Source: JAWPMV01 sp038527215
Lineage (GTDB): Bacteria > Bacteroidota > Bacteroidia > J057
NCBI GenBank assembly: GCA_038527215.1
Contig: JBCBGC010000096.1
Location: 1-31,314 of the forward strand
Reading direction: 5' to 3'
Length of the DNA stretch: 31,314 nucleotides
Under the pieces are notes generated by a model. It was given only the letters and a program-made list of their open reading frames with translations. It was not told the DNA's origin and did not search any database. The position numbers and the translations under genes were made by a program. Numbering within the stretch: the stretch's first letter is position 1; each line of letters begins with the position of its first letter. Below, one piece after another: positions 1 to 6,547 of the stretch.

Positions 1-31
1 GTACAAAGCTATGGGTATAAGGGTGGCTCAT
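1..31 (-). CDS. RelE/ParE-type toxin, 5' end only (cut by window edge)
   Basis: Only the first ten codons are inside the window (Met-Ser-His-Pro-Tyr-Thr-His-Ser-Phe-Val). The start codon at 31-29 overlaps the stop of the upstream antitoxin gene in an ATGA arrangement, typical of a translationally coupled toxin-antitoxin pair. Antitoxins of this 'addiction module component' family are normally followed by a RelE/ParE-fold toxin, an mRNA-cleaving or gyrase-inhibiting protein. The toxin call rests entirely on this neighbour and the overlap; the ten residues are not diagnostic. Confidence 0.4.
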   Translation of the reverse strand, partial: MSHPYTHSFV

Positions 32-285
32 GGTGCAATGGAACGAGCTTGAGCCTCGATATCATCACCTGAGATAGGAGTAACGCTTCCATCAAGCACC
101 GCCTCATAGCGTCTGGCTAGCTCAGCCTTCCACTCATCTTCGCTCATCTCTGGCAAAGGTGGCAAGGGAATGCTGCTGGCTGTCTTCTCTCTCACTTGTG
201 CTAAGGCTGCTTCAGCAATCACCCACAATTCAGCCAGGCTCAAGCTAGAAAATTGCTCAACGATGCTTTTGGTTTTCTTCGTCAT
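28..285 (-). CDS. Addiction-module antitoxin, putative addiction module component family
   Basis: This 85-residue protein resembles the short antitoxins of the 'putative addiction module component' family (PF09720/TIGR02574). It has an N-terminal helical segment (residues 5-30, SSLSLAELWVIAEAAL), then an acidic linker with SEDEWKAELARRYEAVLDGS, and a tail VTPISGDDIEAQAR that matches the usual 'G...PI.G.e' toxin-wrapping end of these proteins. The family binds and neutralises a RelE/ParE toxin and usually represses its own operon. Its stop codon overlaps the start of the next gene on the minus strand, which runs off the window. The pair lies beside the caspase gene and inside the stretch bounded by a tRNA-derived attachment site, so it may stabilise an integrated island (inference). 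Confidence 0.75.
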   Translation of the reverse strand: MTKKTKSIVEQFSSLSLAELWVIAEAALAQVREKTASSIPLPPLPEMSEDEWKAELARRYEAVLDGSVTPISGDDIEAQARSIAP

Positions 286-483
286 AAGCCTAGTATACGG
301 AAAAATTACCGGAAGGGTAAATGGATGGGTTGAATTCTATTTCTTCCGAAGTGCCTCAGATGCATTCTTGATCAATTCAGAGCAACGTTCATTTCTCCCC
401 TGAATACTTTCCAATGTCCCTACGTATAAAACGTCTGAATTGTTCCAGTCTCCACGCTGAACTTATCATAAACCCCATCGAAC

Positions 484-516
484 ATTGGCGCTTTTTCGTA
501 AATTAACGTCAGTTTG
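484..516 (+). promoter_or_regulatory. Possible Bacteroidota-type promoter of the caspase gene
   Basis: TTGG at 485-488 and TCAGTTTG at 509-516 are 20 nt apart and resemble the Bacteroidota -33 (TTTG) and -7 (TAnnTTTG) elements with one mismatch each. Transcription would start a few bases before the ATG at 530, giving a very short leader. Weak call based on consensus only. Confidence 0.25.
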
Positions 517-529
517 ATACTGCTCATTC

Positions 530-2731
530 ATGGCAAAACAACCTTATAAAGATCTATTTTATGAAAAAGAAGGCTCCCAAACAGAATTGGTAAGGGGAAA
601 GAATCACTTGTTGATGATTGGTATCGACCAATATCAGCATCTGGGTAAGCTTGCCAATGCGGTGAGAGATGCGTGCGCAGTAAAACAAGTTTTGCTGGAT
701 AAGTATTGCTTTGAAGAGACCGAGACTACCGAAGTATATGATCTGAAGGCTACTCGCAGAGGGATTATGCAGACCTTGCGGCGAAGCATCACTACCACTA
801 AAGCAGAAGATAATCTTCTGGTTTATTTTTCGGGGCATGGGCATTATGATGAGCAAATCAAAGAAGGGTACTGGGTACCAGTGGACGCTGAATTCAGCGA
901 AATCGATGACTATGTTTCCTATTCTTTTCTGACCAAGATCATTCAAGCCATCCCAGCTCGTCATTGTGTATTTATCGTTGATAGCTGCTATTCTGGCGCG
1001 GCGCTGGTACGTAAACGTGATCCAAGCCATAAACGCCTGGAACGCGATCCCTCGCGATGGTTACTGGCCTCAGGACGAAACGAAGTGGTACCCGATGGAA
1101 TTGCTGGTGAACATAGCCCCTTTGCCGATAAGTTGATTGACATTCTGGGCCGCTATGCCTTGGATGGCCTGCGCATGGGTACACTGGTGGAAAAGCTTAC
1201 CACAGCAGTAACCTATAACTCCTCTCAAACCCCCATTGGGAGGCCCCTTTTTAATGTGGGGGATCAGGGAGGTGAGTTTATTTTTCGACCCAAACGAAAT
1301 CAGGAAGCGGATTACCAATTGGCCCAGACCGCAGGGACGTCTAATGCACTACAAGAATTAGAAATCCAGGAGGCTATTAATAAGGCCAAGTTGAAAGTGG
1401 AAGGACTGCAAGCGATTGTAAAACAAAAAGTGGAACCAGCGCCTCAGGAGAAGAAAGTCCAAAAGAACAAAACACTTGTGCAGCATCCCTGGTATCACCA
1501 TCAAGCCCTGGAGTGGATCGGAATAGCCATTCCCGCCCTTCTTTTAATGATATGGGGAATTTCCGGGTTAGTAGGAGAAAAGGCTGAAGCTGAATCCACT
1601 CAGCCCCCACAATCTATTGCCCAAAATACCCATGGTGATAGTATACAATCGCTTACTCTAGAACCAATGGTCAAAGAATCGGGCGATGAGAGACCAGACG
1701 TAATTATCCAGTTGAAAAGTCAAGGGTATAAAATCCTGGAACCTTGGGAGTCTGAACGGGCAGTCTACCATGCCCCAAATGGACAAATGGGCTTACTTGA
1801 CCGGCGAGGCAATCGCCTGGGTGGCACCTATGACAAGGTAGAAGACTTGGCATATGGCTTTGCTGTTTTCCACCAAAACAAGCTTCGTGGCTACCTCAAA
1901 CTTTCAACTGGAACAGAAGTAATCAAAGCCCAATACGCCAGAGCCTGGCCCTTCGGTCCCAATGGTTTAGCAAAAGTCAAGGGCCAAGGTGGTAAAACCT
2001 TCTATATAAACCCCTTGGGTGAATGTGTCCAAAACTGCGAAACCGATCTCCCAATTCCTTTACCTAAGATGATCCGGATCGCTGGCGGGACCTTTCAGAT
2101 GGGAGACACGGTGGAAGATGATGAAAAACCCATTCATCCTGTTACTGTCTCCACCTTCTATCTAGCGGAAACCGAACTAAGCTTTGCGCAGTACGACTTT
2201 TACTGTGAACAAACAGGACGTAAAATGCCTAATGACGAAGGCTGGGGCCGAGACAACCGCCCGGTCATCAATGTTTCCTGGGACGATGCCCAATCCTATA
2301 TTCAGTGGCTCAATGCTCAACCAGGACAATCCGGTTGGCGGCTCCCCACTGAAGCGGAGTGGGAATATGCCGCTGGCGGAGGGGCTTCGGTCCGTACCCA
2401 GTGGGCGGGAACCGATAGTGAGAGATATCTTGGGAATTATGCAATATATAACACTAACAAAACCAGTAGCGTTAAGAGTAAGCGAGTGCATGGGGAGTTG
2501 TATGACATGAGCGGCAATGTCAGGGAATGGTGTCTGGACTGGTATGGAAGGGATTATTATGTTGATAGCCCTGCTTCCAATCCACAGGGGCCTTCGACTG
2601 GCACTGAACGGGTCCTGCGCGGGGGTGGTTGGAGCAGCTACGCCGACAAATGTCGGGTCGCCAGCCGTAGAGGCCACTGGCCTGACTACAGGATAAGGAA
2701 CATCGGTTTCCGCCTGGCCCGGTCTCTTTAA
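530..2731 (+). CDS. Caspase-like protease / transmembrane / WG-repeat / FGE-sulfatase fusion, candidate DGR target
   Basis: 733 residues. An N-terminal caspase-like (peptidase C14) domain spans about 24-250, with catalytic His103 in SGHGHYD and Cys153 in DSCYSGA, so it appears active. A helical linker (275-300) leads to one membrane helix (about 329-349), preceded by a Lys/His-rich stretch and followed by an acidic one, so the caspase should be cytoplasmic and the C-terminus outside. Residues 400-500 look like WG beta-repeats (GLLDRRGN, YDKVEDL, GFAVF). Residues 512-733 form a formylglycine-generating-enzyme (FGE-sulfatase) domain of C-type-lectin fold (GGTFQMGD, LPTEAEWEYAA, DMSGNVREWC, GFRLARSL). 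Here the fold probably binds ligand rather than acting as an enzyme. The last ~40 codons are rich in NNC codons in the position of DGR variable regions. The ATG at 530 opens directly into the caspase fold. No operon partner is visible; the gene precedes a tRNA-derived attachment site. A role in defence or self/non-self sensing is inference. Confidence 0.88.
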   Translation: MAKQPYKDLFYEKEGSQTELVRGKNHLLMIGIDQYQHLGKLANAVRDACAVKQVLLDKYCFEETETTEVYDLKATRRGIMQTLRRSITTTKAEDNLLVYFSGHGHYDEQIKEGYWVPVDAEFSEIDDYVSYSFLTKIIQAIPARHCVFIVDSCYSGAALVRKRDPSHKRLERDPSRWLLASGRNEVVPDGIAGEHSPFADKLIDILGRYALDGLRMGTLVEKLTTAVTYNSSQTPIGRPLFNVGDQGGEFIFRPKRNQEADYQLAQTAGTSNALQELEIQEAINKAKLKVEGLQAIVKQKVEPAPQEKKVQKNKTLVQHPWYHHQALEWIGIAIPALLLMIWGISGLVGEKAEAESTQPPQSIAQNTHGDSIQSLTLEPMVKESGDERPDVIIQLKSQGYKILEPWESERAVYHAPNGQMGLLDRRGNRLGGTYDKVEDLAYGFAVFHQNKLRGYLKLSTGTEVIKAQYARAWPFGPNGLAKVKGQGGKTFYINPLGECVQNCETDLPIPLPKMIRIAGGTFQMGDTVEDDEKPIHPVTVSTFYLAETELSFAQYDFYCEQTGRKMPNDEGWGRDNRPVINVSWDDAQSYIQWLNAQPGQSGWRLPTEAEWEYAAGGGASVRTQWAGTDSERYLGNYAIYNTNKTSSVKSKRVHGELYDMSGNVREWCLDWYGRDYYVDSPASNPQGPSTGTERVLRGGGWSSYADKCRVASRRGHWPDYRIRNIGFRLARSL
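2605..2731 (+). other. Candidate DGR variable region at the 3' end of the FGE domain
   Basis: Codons for residues ~693-733 (VLRGGGWSSYADKCRV, SRRGHWPDYRIRN, then IGFRLA) sit where DGR variable regions lie in C-type-lectin-fold FGE proteins. Conserved framework codons alternate with AGC, AGC, TAC, GAC, AGC, GGC, CAC, GAC, TAC and AAC. That fits a template full of AAC codons whose adenines were randomised. The GC-rich invariant end (ATCGGTTTCCGCCTGGCC) could be the initiation-of-mutagenic-homology segment. No reverse transcriptase or template repeat is in the window, so this is unproven. Confidence 0.5.
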
Positions 2732-2805
2732 TTTTTAGTTTTTTGGCTTCTTGCCTTTTATCCTTTTAGTGTGCCAGGGGCTGAATTTACGGTACACTAG
2801 TTCAG

Positions 2806-2839
2806 GCATATATATGCTATGTGCGTAGCATATATATGC
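2806..2839. repeat. 14-bp perfect inverted repeat downstream of the FGE gene
   Basis: GCATATATATGCTA (2806-2819) and TAGCATATATATGC (2826-2839) are exact reverse complements separated by TGTGCG. Each arm also holds the palindrome GCATATATATGC. It lies 75 bp after the stop codon and no T-run follows, so it is not a typical terminator. A cruciform or protein-binding role is possible. Confidence 0.8.
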
Positions 2840-3083
2840 TGTAAAGACCAGGTGGCTGATGTTTCATTATTTTTGAAAGGAGGTTTTTGGCTGGATATGA
2901 TTGGTCTTTTCACCGCCATCAGTCTTTTGAAGCCTTATATCTCTTTAGCTAAATTGTAAATGAGTTTTGGAAGATTGTTTTAAAGGTTGAATTCCATCTT
3001 TTATCCAATCTGGCGAGGCAAATCCGAGACCTGTATTATTTAATATGATATAAATTATTGATTATTAGGCGAGTAAATAAATA

Positions 3084-3107
3084 GTTCGAGTCCCGTCCGG
3101 ACCGCCA
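3084..3107 (+). other. tRNA 3'-end fragment (best match tRNA-Asp): probable attachment site
   Basis: Twenty-four bases read as the last G of the T-stem 5' strand, the T-loop TTCGAGT, the T-stem 3' strand CCCGT, the acceptor strand CCGGACC, discriminator G and CCA. The rest of a tRNA is absent upstream: the preceding bases are AT-rich and cannot pair with CCCGT. From memory the sequence matches the 3' end of Bacteroidota tRNA-Asp. A lone tRNA 3' end followed by a terminator is the classic distal att site left by a tRNA-specific integrase. This places the inserted element to the left, with the intact tRNA beyond position 1. Confidence 0.65.
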
Positions 3108-3120
3108 ACAAAACGAGAGA

Positions 3121-3155
3121 AAAGAAGTGTGAAAACACTTCTTTTTTTGTTTTTA
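3121..3155 (+). terminator. Strong intrinsic terminator after the tRNA fragment
   Basis: AAAGAAGTGT (3121-3130) pairs perfectly with ACACTTCTTT (3135-3144) across a GAAA tetraloop, followed by TTTTGTTTTT. Sitting 13 bp after the tRNA fragment, it is probably the original terminator of the tRNA transcription unit. It may also stop the minus-strand gene ending at 3206. Confidence 0.85.
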
Positions 3156-3205
3156 GGAGTGGGGATCATGTAGGATTTATCAGGGTGCAGGTTTTTCAGC
3201 ATAAG

Positions 3206-3943
3206 TTATTGAGGCTCATTAAGTTTAGATATTAACCGGCTATTTGCCATTTGAAGATCCTTCTCCAGTTTTAGGATTGATTTTCGGATGCTAGCTACTT
3301 CTATTTTCTTTCGTTCACCCTCATTTACCTCTTTATCCTTTTTTATGAGTTGAATATACTGCCACTCTCTCATCAGGACATACGTTATTAAAAAAAGGGT
3401 TGATACAGCAGGTACTACCTTCTCTGTGTAAAAGTCATTACCTAGAAGGAGTAAAACTGTTAAGGATAGGGCAGAGAAACCGATTAATAGAAATACCCCA
3501 TTTAGCTGTTTTTTCAGGAGTTGAATGAGGTGTTCAAAAGGTTGTTCTTGGTCTCTCATTCTCCACAACATATTTCCAAATGCCATGCCTGCCACCAGCC
3601 AAATACCAATAATACCTATGGCCCAGCTGGTTCTTGACTGAGAGACGCTGTGAATGGCAAACATCTGGCTAGCTAGAAAAAGATACGGGATTAGGCTATC
3701 CAAAAAGTTGGGTACCCAACGTGAGATTTGAGTATTCCGGAAATATTCAATCCAAATAATCAATAGAATAATGAAGGTAGATAGTATCATAAACCATTCA
3801 AACACATCGAATTTAGCGATGTCTGGAAGAACAAGATAGAACATGTATGCAGCTACAATAGGCTGAATCATCGAGATAAGACCAGTATAGTAAGAGCTAA
3901 GGGAGTTAGAGAAGGTTTCTTTAAGATTTTGTCTTTTCATCAT
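3206..3943 (-). CDS. Multi-pass membrane protein of unknown function
   Basis: I do not recognise this 245-residue protein. It has about six hydrophobic segments: roughly 20-42 (TGLISMIQPIVAAYMFYLVL), 50-68, 82-100, 106-126, 148-168 and 175-192. A charged, probably cytoplasmic tail (about 200-240) has heptad-like spacing (KKIEVASIRKSILKLEKDLQM), suggesting a short coiled coil. There is no catalytic motif and no signal peptide beyond the first helix. The translation opens with two Met codons, either of which could be the start. It stands alone, between the terminator at 3121-3155 and an IS3 element inserted about 300 bp upstream of its start, which may have changed its promoter region. Confidence 0.6.
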   Translation of the reverse strand: MMKRQNLKETFSNSLSSYYTGLISMIQPIVAAYMFYLVLPDIAKFDVFEWFMILSTFIILLIIWIEYFRNTQISRWVPNFLDSLIPYLFLASQMFAIHSVSQSRTSWAIGIIGIWLVAGMAFGNMLWRMRDQEQPFEHLIQLLKKQLNGVFLLIGFSALSLTVLLLLGNDFYTEKVVPAVSTLFLITYVLMREWQYIQLIKKDKEVNEGERKKIEVASIRKSILKLEKDLQMANSRLISKLNEPQ

Positions 3944-4247
3944 CTGGGTTGGATATTGTTCAGTATATTTTAAGGGACGAAAAGGTTCACAGCTTGAAAA
4001 AAATTACTAGGCTTATTAATACGAAAATATTTAGCAAATGTTGCGTGAATTGTTAGATATACTAAAATAATTAGTAATTTTGGGCTTGCTTTATATAAGG
4101 CAAATTCCCCAACAAATGGTAAGAATTGAGGCGATCGAATAGTTCCAAGGGACGTTAGGATTAATTTCATTCACAAGTCGTAGAACCATTACTTTATTAA
4201 TCCTTATGCTTGGGCGTGTTTGCAATTTTTCGCGGGTCTTTATATTC
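3944..4247. other. AT-rich intergenic stretch upstream of the membrane protein
   Basis: No convincing gene or RNA. Short minus-strand frames here have no recognisable content and one runs into the IS, so I treat them as chance. The stretch ends at the IS boundary with TTC, the left copy of the 3-bp target duplication. Confidence 0.5.
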
Positions 4248-4272
4248 TGAGATGGTCGAGTAAATCCGGACA
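4248..4272 (+). repeat. IS3-family left terminal inverted repeat (IRL)
   Basis: Starts TGAGATGGTC and ends TCCGGACA. It matches the reverse complement of 5568-5592 at 19 of 25 positions, with mismatches clustered in the middle and conserved outer and inner blocks, as usual for transposase binding and cleavage segments. Confidence 0.88.
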
Positions 4273-4289
4273 CTAAATTACCTAACTTA

Positions 4290-4598
4290 GTGTCAATCAT
4301 GGGTAAGAACAGCAAATTCCCCAAACGTCGTCGTAATCGTAAGTACGACACAGAATTCAAGACAAATGCGTTGCGCTTAGTGGCTTCCGGTCGTAGTGTA
4401 GCCTCTGTTGCTTCATCCCTGGGTATAGACAAGAGCCTGCTCTATGCCTGGCGTCGTCAGGCCCATCCTCTTTCGGAGGAGGAAGAAGCAGAATTGCAGG
4501 AGATAGATCAGCTTCGTAAACGGGTCTTGGAGCTAGAGCAAGAGCGTGATATCCTAAAAAAAGCCTTGGCCATTTTCAGCCGCAAGACCAGCGATTGA
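4290..4598 (+). CDS. IS3-family transposase OrfA (HTH, leucine-zipper)
   Basis: 102 residues. The basic N-terminus (KFPKRRRNRKYDTEFKTNAL) leads into a helix-turn-helix (about 25-55, RSVASVASSLGIDKSLLYAWRRQ). A leucine-zipper-like helix with heptad leucines follows (about 68-95, IDQLRKRVLELEQERDILKKAL). OrfA recognises the terminal repeats and inhibits transposition unless fused to OrfB. An in-frame ATG at 4299 (MGKNSK) is an alternative start. Codons AAA-AAA at 4557-4562 lie inside A7G (4556-4563), where a -1 slip opens directly into the orfB frame, giving the OrfAB transposase. The stop at 4596-4598 overlaps the orfB ATG. Confidence 0.92.
   Translation: MSIMGKNSKFPKRRRNRKYDTEFKTNALRLVASGRSVASVASSLGIDKSLLYAWRRQAHPLSEEEEAELQEIDQLRKRVLELEQERDILKKALAIFSRKTSD
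4556..4563 (+). promoter_or_regulatory. A7G slippery site for programmed -1 frameshifting
   Basis: The run AAAAAAAG lies in the zero frame as CTA-AAA-AAA-GCC near the end of orfA. Shifting back one base continues without a stop (AGC CTT GGC CAT ...) into orfB at 4598. This is the usual way IS3-family elements make OrfAB. Confidence 0.82.
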
Positions 4599-5503
4599 TG
4601 TATGGCCTTATTAAGCAGTTATCTGCAGATTATCCGGTTTCAGTTCTTTGCAAGGTATTGGCTATTTCAAGGAGCTCTTACTATGATTTTGTAGGAGGCA
4701 GAAGCCATCAGTTGTCTGCTCATGATCTGCTCTTGATGGATCAGGTTGAGGCCATCTTTGTGGATCACCAAGGAAGATATGGCAGTCGCAGGATTTGTGT
4801 AGAACTCCATAGCAAGGGCTTTGTCGTTGGTAGAGCCAAGGTCAGCAGCCTGATGCGCAAGCTTTCTCTCAAGGCCATTCAAGCTAAATCCTATGTTCCC
4901 AAAACTACCCAGGATGATCCATCGAGGGCCAGAGCGCCCAATTTGCTCCTCGATAGAGAACCGCTAGTCAGTCAGCTAAGGGAAGTAATTGTGGGAGACA
5001 TTACCTACTGGCCTTGTCGCTCGGGTTGGCTGTATCTGGCTGTTTGGATGGATCTATGCAGTCGTAGGATTTTGGGATGGAAACTGGCCGATCATATGAG
5101 GGCACAACTAGTGGTTGAGGCTTTTCAAAAGGTATGGGACCATGGAGATCTACTCCCAGGAGCTATTATACACTCAGATGGGGGAAGTCAGTATAAGTCC
5201 CACGACTTCAAGGCTTTGATAGAGCAAAACCAATGTCAGCAGAGTATGACTCGAAAAGAGAATCATTATGACAATGCTTTCATCGAATCTTTATTTAGCA
5301 GATTGAAAGCTGAAATGATGGGAGTTTACCCTCAATCTAATAGCTTCAAAGAAGCTCAGATAAGGCTCTTTGACTATATTGAGGGTTATTACAACACCAG
5401 AAGGAGGCATTCATCCCTTGGCTATCTCAGTCCGGTGAACTTCGAAAGAATGCTGCTCAAGAGAAAGGAAATCCTTTTGTCAGATAAGCCCCGCCTTTTG
5501 TGA
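4598..5503 (+). CDS. IS3-family transposase OrfB, DDE integrase core
   Basis: 301 residues from the ATG at 4598, which shares one base with the orfA stop; a TTG one codon earlier is less likely, and the main product is probably the OrfAB fusion. An N-terminal HTH_21-like segment (about 45-100, GRYGSRRICVELHSKGFVVGRAKVSSLMRKL) precedes the rve integrase core. The catalytic triad is visible as Asp134 (GDITYW), Asp194 (HSDGGSQY) and Glu230 (NAFIESLFSRLKAE). The 59- and 35-residue gaps are diagnostic for this family. The C-terminus has the usual YNTRRRHSSLGYLSPVNFE. The frame is intact. Confidence 0.95.
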   Translation: MYGLIKQLSADYPVSVLCKVLAISRSSYYDFVGGRSHQLSAHDLLLMDQVEAIFVDHQGRYGSRRICVELHSKGFVVGRAKVSSLMRKLSLKAIQAKSYVPKTTQDDPSRARAPNLLLDREPLVSQLREVIVGDITYWPCRSGWLYLAVWMDLCSRRILGWKLADHMRAQLVVEAFQKVWDHGDLLPGAIIHSDGGSQYKSHDFKALIEQNQCQQSMTRKENHYDNAFIESLFSRLKAEMMGVYPQSNSFKEAQIRLFDYIEGYYNTRRRHSSLGYLSPVNFERMLLKRKEILLSDKPRLL

Positions 5504-5512
5504 GGGCTTATC
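5483..5512 (+). terminator. Hairpin overlapping the orfB stop codon
   Basis: GATAAGCCC (5483-5491) pairs with GGGCTTATC (5504-5512) around a 12-nt loop containing the TGA stop. An A-run follows rather than a T-run, so it is an mRNA-end hairpin, or a terminator for transcription entering from the right. Confidence 0.5.
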
Positions 5513-5567
5513 CGAAAAAAGGATAAAATCAACCAAATTAATGGGTCAAGTAAGTGACTCACTCTAC

Positions 5568-5592
5568 TGTCCGGATAATGTAGACCACCTCA
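5568..5592 (-). repeat. IS3-family right terminal inverted repeat (IRR)
   Basis: Plus strand starts TGTCCGGATAATG and ends ACCACCTCA. It is the complement of IRL with 19 of 25 matches, and TTC follows immediately, duplicating the three bases before IRL. Confidence 0.88.
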
Positions 5593-5792
5593 TTCATAGT
5601 TCCAATAATGCTATAGCTAGTCACGGTTTTTTGAATAAATACAAGCTATTCAGTCCATATTCACGATCGACAAAACCAATGAAAGGCCCCAGCATTCGCC
5701 TTATCCCACCATTCACAGGGCAACCATCAGCTCCTCGGCAGGCCTGCCAAAGTATAGGGTAAATAATCTTAAAAGGGGGGAATGGGCTTTGC

Positions 5793-5835
5793 GCGACAGA
5801 TATCCTTGAATAACTGTCGCTAGGTGCGTTTTTTT
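5793..5835 (+). terminator. Plus-strand terminator-like hairpin
   Basis: GCGACAG (5793-5799) pairs with CTGTCGC (5814-5820); a short spacer and T7 (5829-5835) follow. No clear gene ends just upstream, so it may terminate a decayed gene or stop read-through out of the IS. Confidence 0.55.
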
Positions 5836-5869
5836 CTACCTAAGAAAGACTACCTGAATGCTAATGAAA

Positions 5870-5903
5870 AAAAAGAACCCCTCCCGCAAGGTGCAGGAGA
5901 GGC
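5870..5903 (-). terminator. Minus-strand terminator-like hairpin
   Basis: CCCCTCCCGCA and its partner TGCAGGAGAGG form an interrupted stem (5878-5902) with a 3-nt loop. An A8 run lies on the left, which reads as a U-tract on the minus strand. It has the same layout as the hairpin at 6515-6547, including the adjoining GCGAAA. Confidence 0.5.
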
Positions 5904-6322
5904 GAAACTGCTAGTAAGGAAGCTCTTTAGGGTGGTTAAAACCAGTGTTTTTTTAAAGAATGTTCCTCACTGAGAACAACAACACTAACAGATTAATATT
6001 CACACTAAAAAATCTGTGTTAAATTTTGGGGAGAAGGGTTTTGCTTTCGTGATCGTGTTTTCTTTGGCTAATATTTCTTTAATAAAAGTAGCGGATTAAC
6101 GCATGTTCTTTTTATCATCTTAGTGGTGCTAGCCTATCAGTTTGAGAAGTCGCGGGTATGTAGAAATAACAATCCTCAACATAATGCTTGTTCACTTGAG
6201 GGAGATTAGGATCTTTCTAGCGTGGTGCTTGATCAAAGCAATGTTATAGGTAGGCTTGACGTGCTCGCGCGGAAACAGGTAAACAATAACTAAGGAGTTG
6301 GAATCGGGGGATGCAGAAAAAT

Positions 6323-6374
6323 AAGCCTGCTCATTAGTATCAAAAATTAGATTTCTAATACACCGAGCAGGCTT
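6323..6374. repeat. Spaced 10-bp inverted repeat with nested 5-bp arms
   Basis: AAGCCTGCTC (6323-6332) is the exact complement of GAGCAGGCTT (6365-6374). Directly inside, ATTAG (6333-6337) pairs with CTAAT (6355-6359), extending the fold to 15 bp with a 5-nt bulge. No T-run follows, so it may be a structured RNA element or a recombination site remnant. Confidence 0.6.
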
Positions 6375-6514
6375 CAACATACAATTGTTCCCCCATAATT
6401 ATATTGACTCTAAGCAACGTGGATTTTTTTTCAAAAAAGTATCAACCAAGGTGAACAAACCTATCACTTCAAGTAAAAAGCGAGAAATCACGGCTAAACG
6501 GGAAATCATCCTGG

Positions 6515-6547
6515 CAAAAAATAACCCCTACCTGCAAAGGGTAGGGG
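6515..6547 (-). terminator. Minus-strand intrinsic terminator
   Basis: CCCCTACC (6525-6532) pairs perfectly with GGTAGGGG (6540-6547). AAAAAATAA lies to its left, giving a U-rich tract on the minus strand. Upstream on that strand AAGCCTC (6564-6570) pairs with GAGGCTT (6600-6606), so a short structured transcript could end here. No protein gene is evident. Confidence 0.6.

Larger units (their letters stand above)
2732..3205. other. Gene-free stretch: hairpin, tRNA-derived site, terminator
   Basis: I see no credible reading frame here. It starts with a T-rich run (2730-2770) and holds a 14-bp AT-rich hairpin (2806-2839), a 24-nt tRNA 3'-end copy (3084-3107) and a strong hairpin terminator (3121-3148). 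I looked for a DGR template repeat, an accessory (avd) gene or a reverse transcriptase fragment and found none. Confidence 0.7.
4248..5592 (+). mobile_element. Complete IS3-family insertion sequence, 1345 bp
   Basis: Ends are defined by 25-bp imperfect inverted repeats: left 4248-4272 begins TGAGATGGTC and ends TCCGGACA; right 5568-5592 is its complement with 19 of 25 positions matching. The flanking bases are TTC at 4245-4247 and TTC at 5593-5595, a 3-bp target duplication as this family makes. Inside are orfA, orfB in the -1 frame, and an A7G slippery run. Both frames are intact and the DDE triad is present, so the copy looks recent and possibly active. Confidence 0.93.

Noticed and set aside
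554..1030. 158-codon minus-strand frame inside the caspase gene
   Set aside because: Lies antisense to a frame with clear caspase motifs and has no recognisable domain.
2177..2677. 166-codon minus-strand frame antisense to the FGE domain
   Set aside because: Shadow of the strongly conserved FGE coding sequence; composition is that of an antisense frame.
2732..3083. DGR template repeat, avd gene or reverse transcriptase behind the FGE gene
   Set aside because: I looked for a second copy of the 3' end of the gene and for RT motifs on both strands in the window and found none.
4091..4432. 113-codon minus-strand frame crossing the left IS end
   Set aside because: It joins flank and IS sequence antisense to orfA. 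I also checked the frame across the rejoined empty site: it meets a stop soon and has no known motif, so I do not call an interrupted gene.
5541..5762. 73-codon frame across the right IS end
   Set aside because: Starts inside the IS and reads through the inverted repeat. A minus-strand reading of 5640-5770 (IRRMLGPFIGFVDREYGLNS) looked slightly protein-like but has no start and no family I recognise.
6192..6380. 62-codon minus-strand frame
   Set aside because: Its beginning coincides with the inverted repeat at 6323-6374 and it shows no domain; structure explains the sequence better than coding.
5870..6547. Two similar hairpins considered as a CRISPR array
   Set aside because: Only two units about 640 bp apart, imperfectly similar and with T-tract polarity of terminators; no regular spacers and no cas genes.
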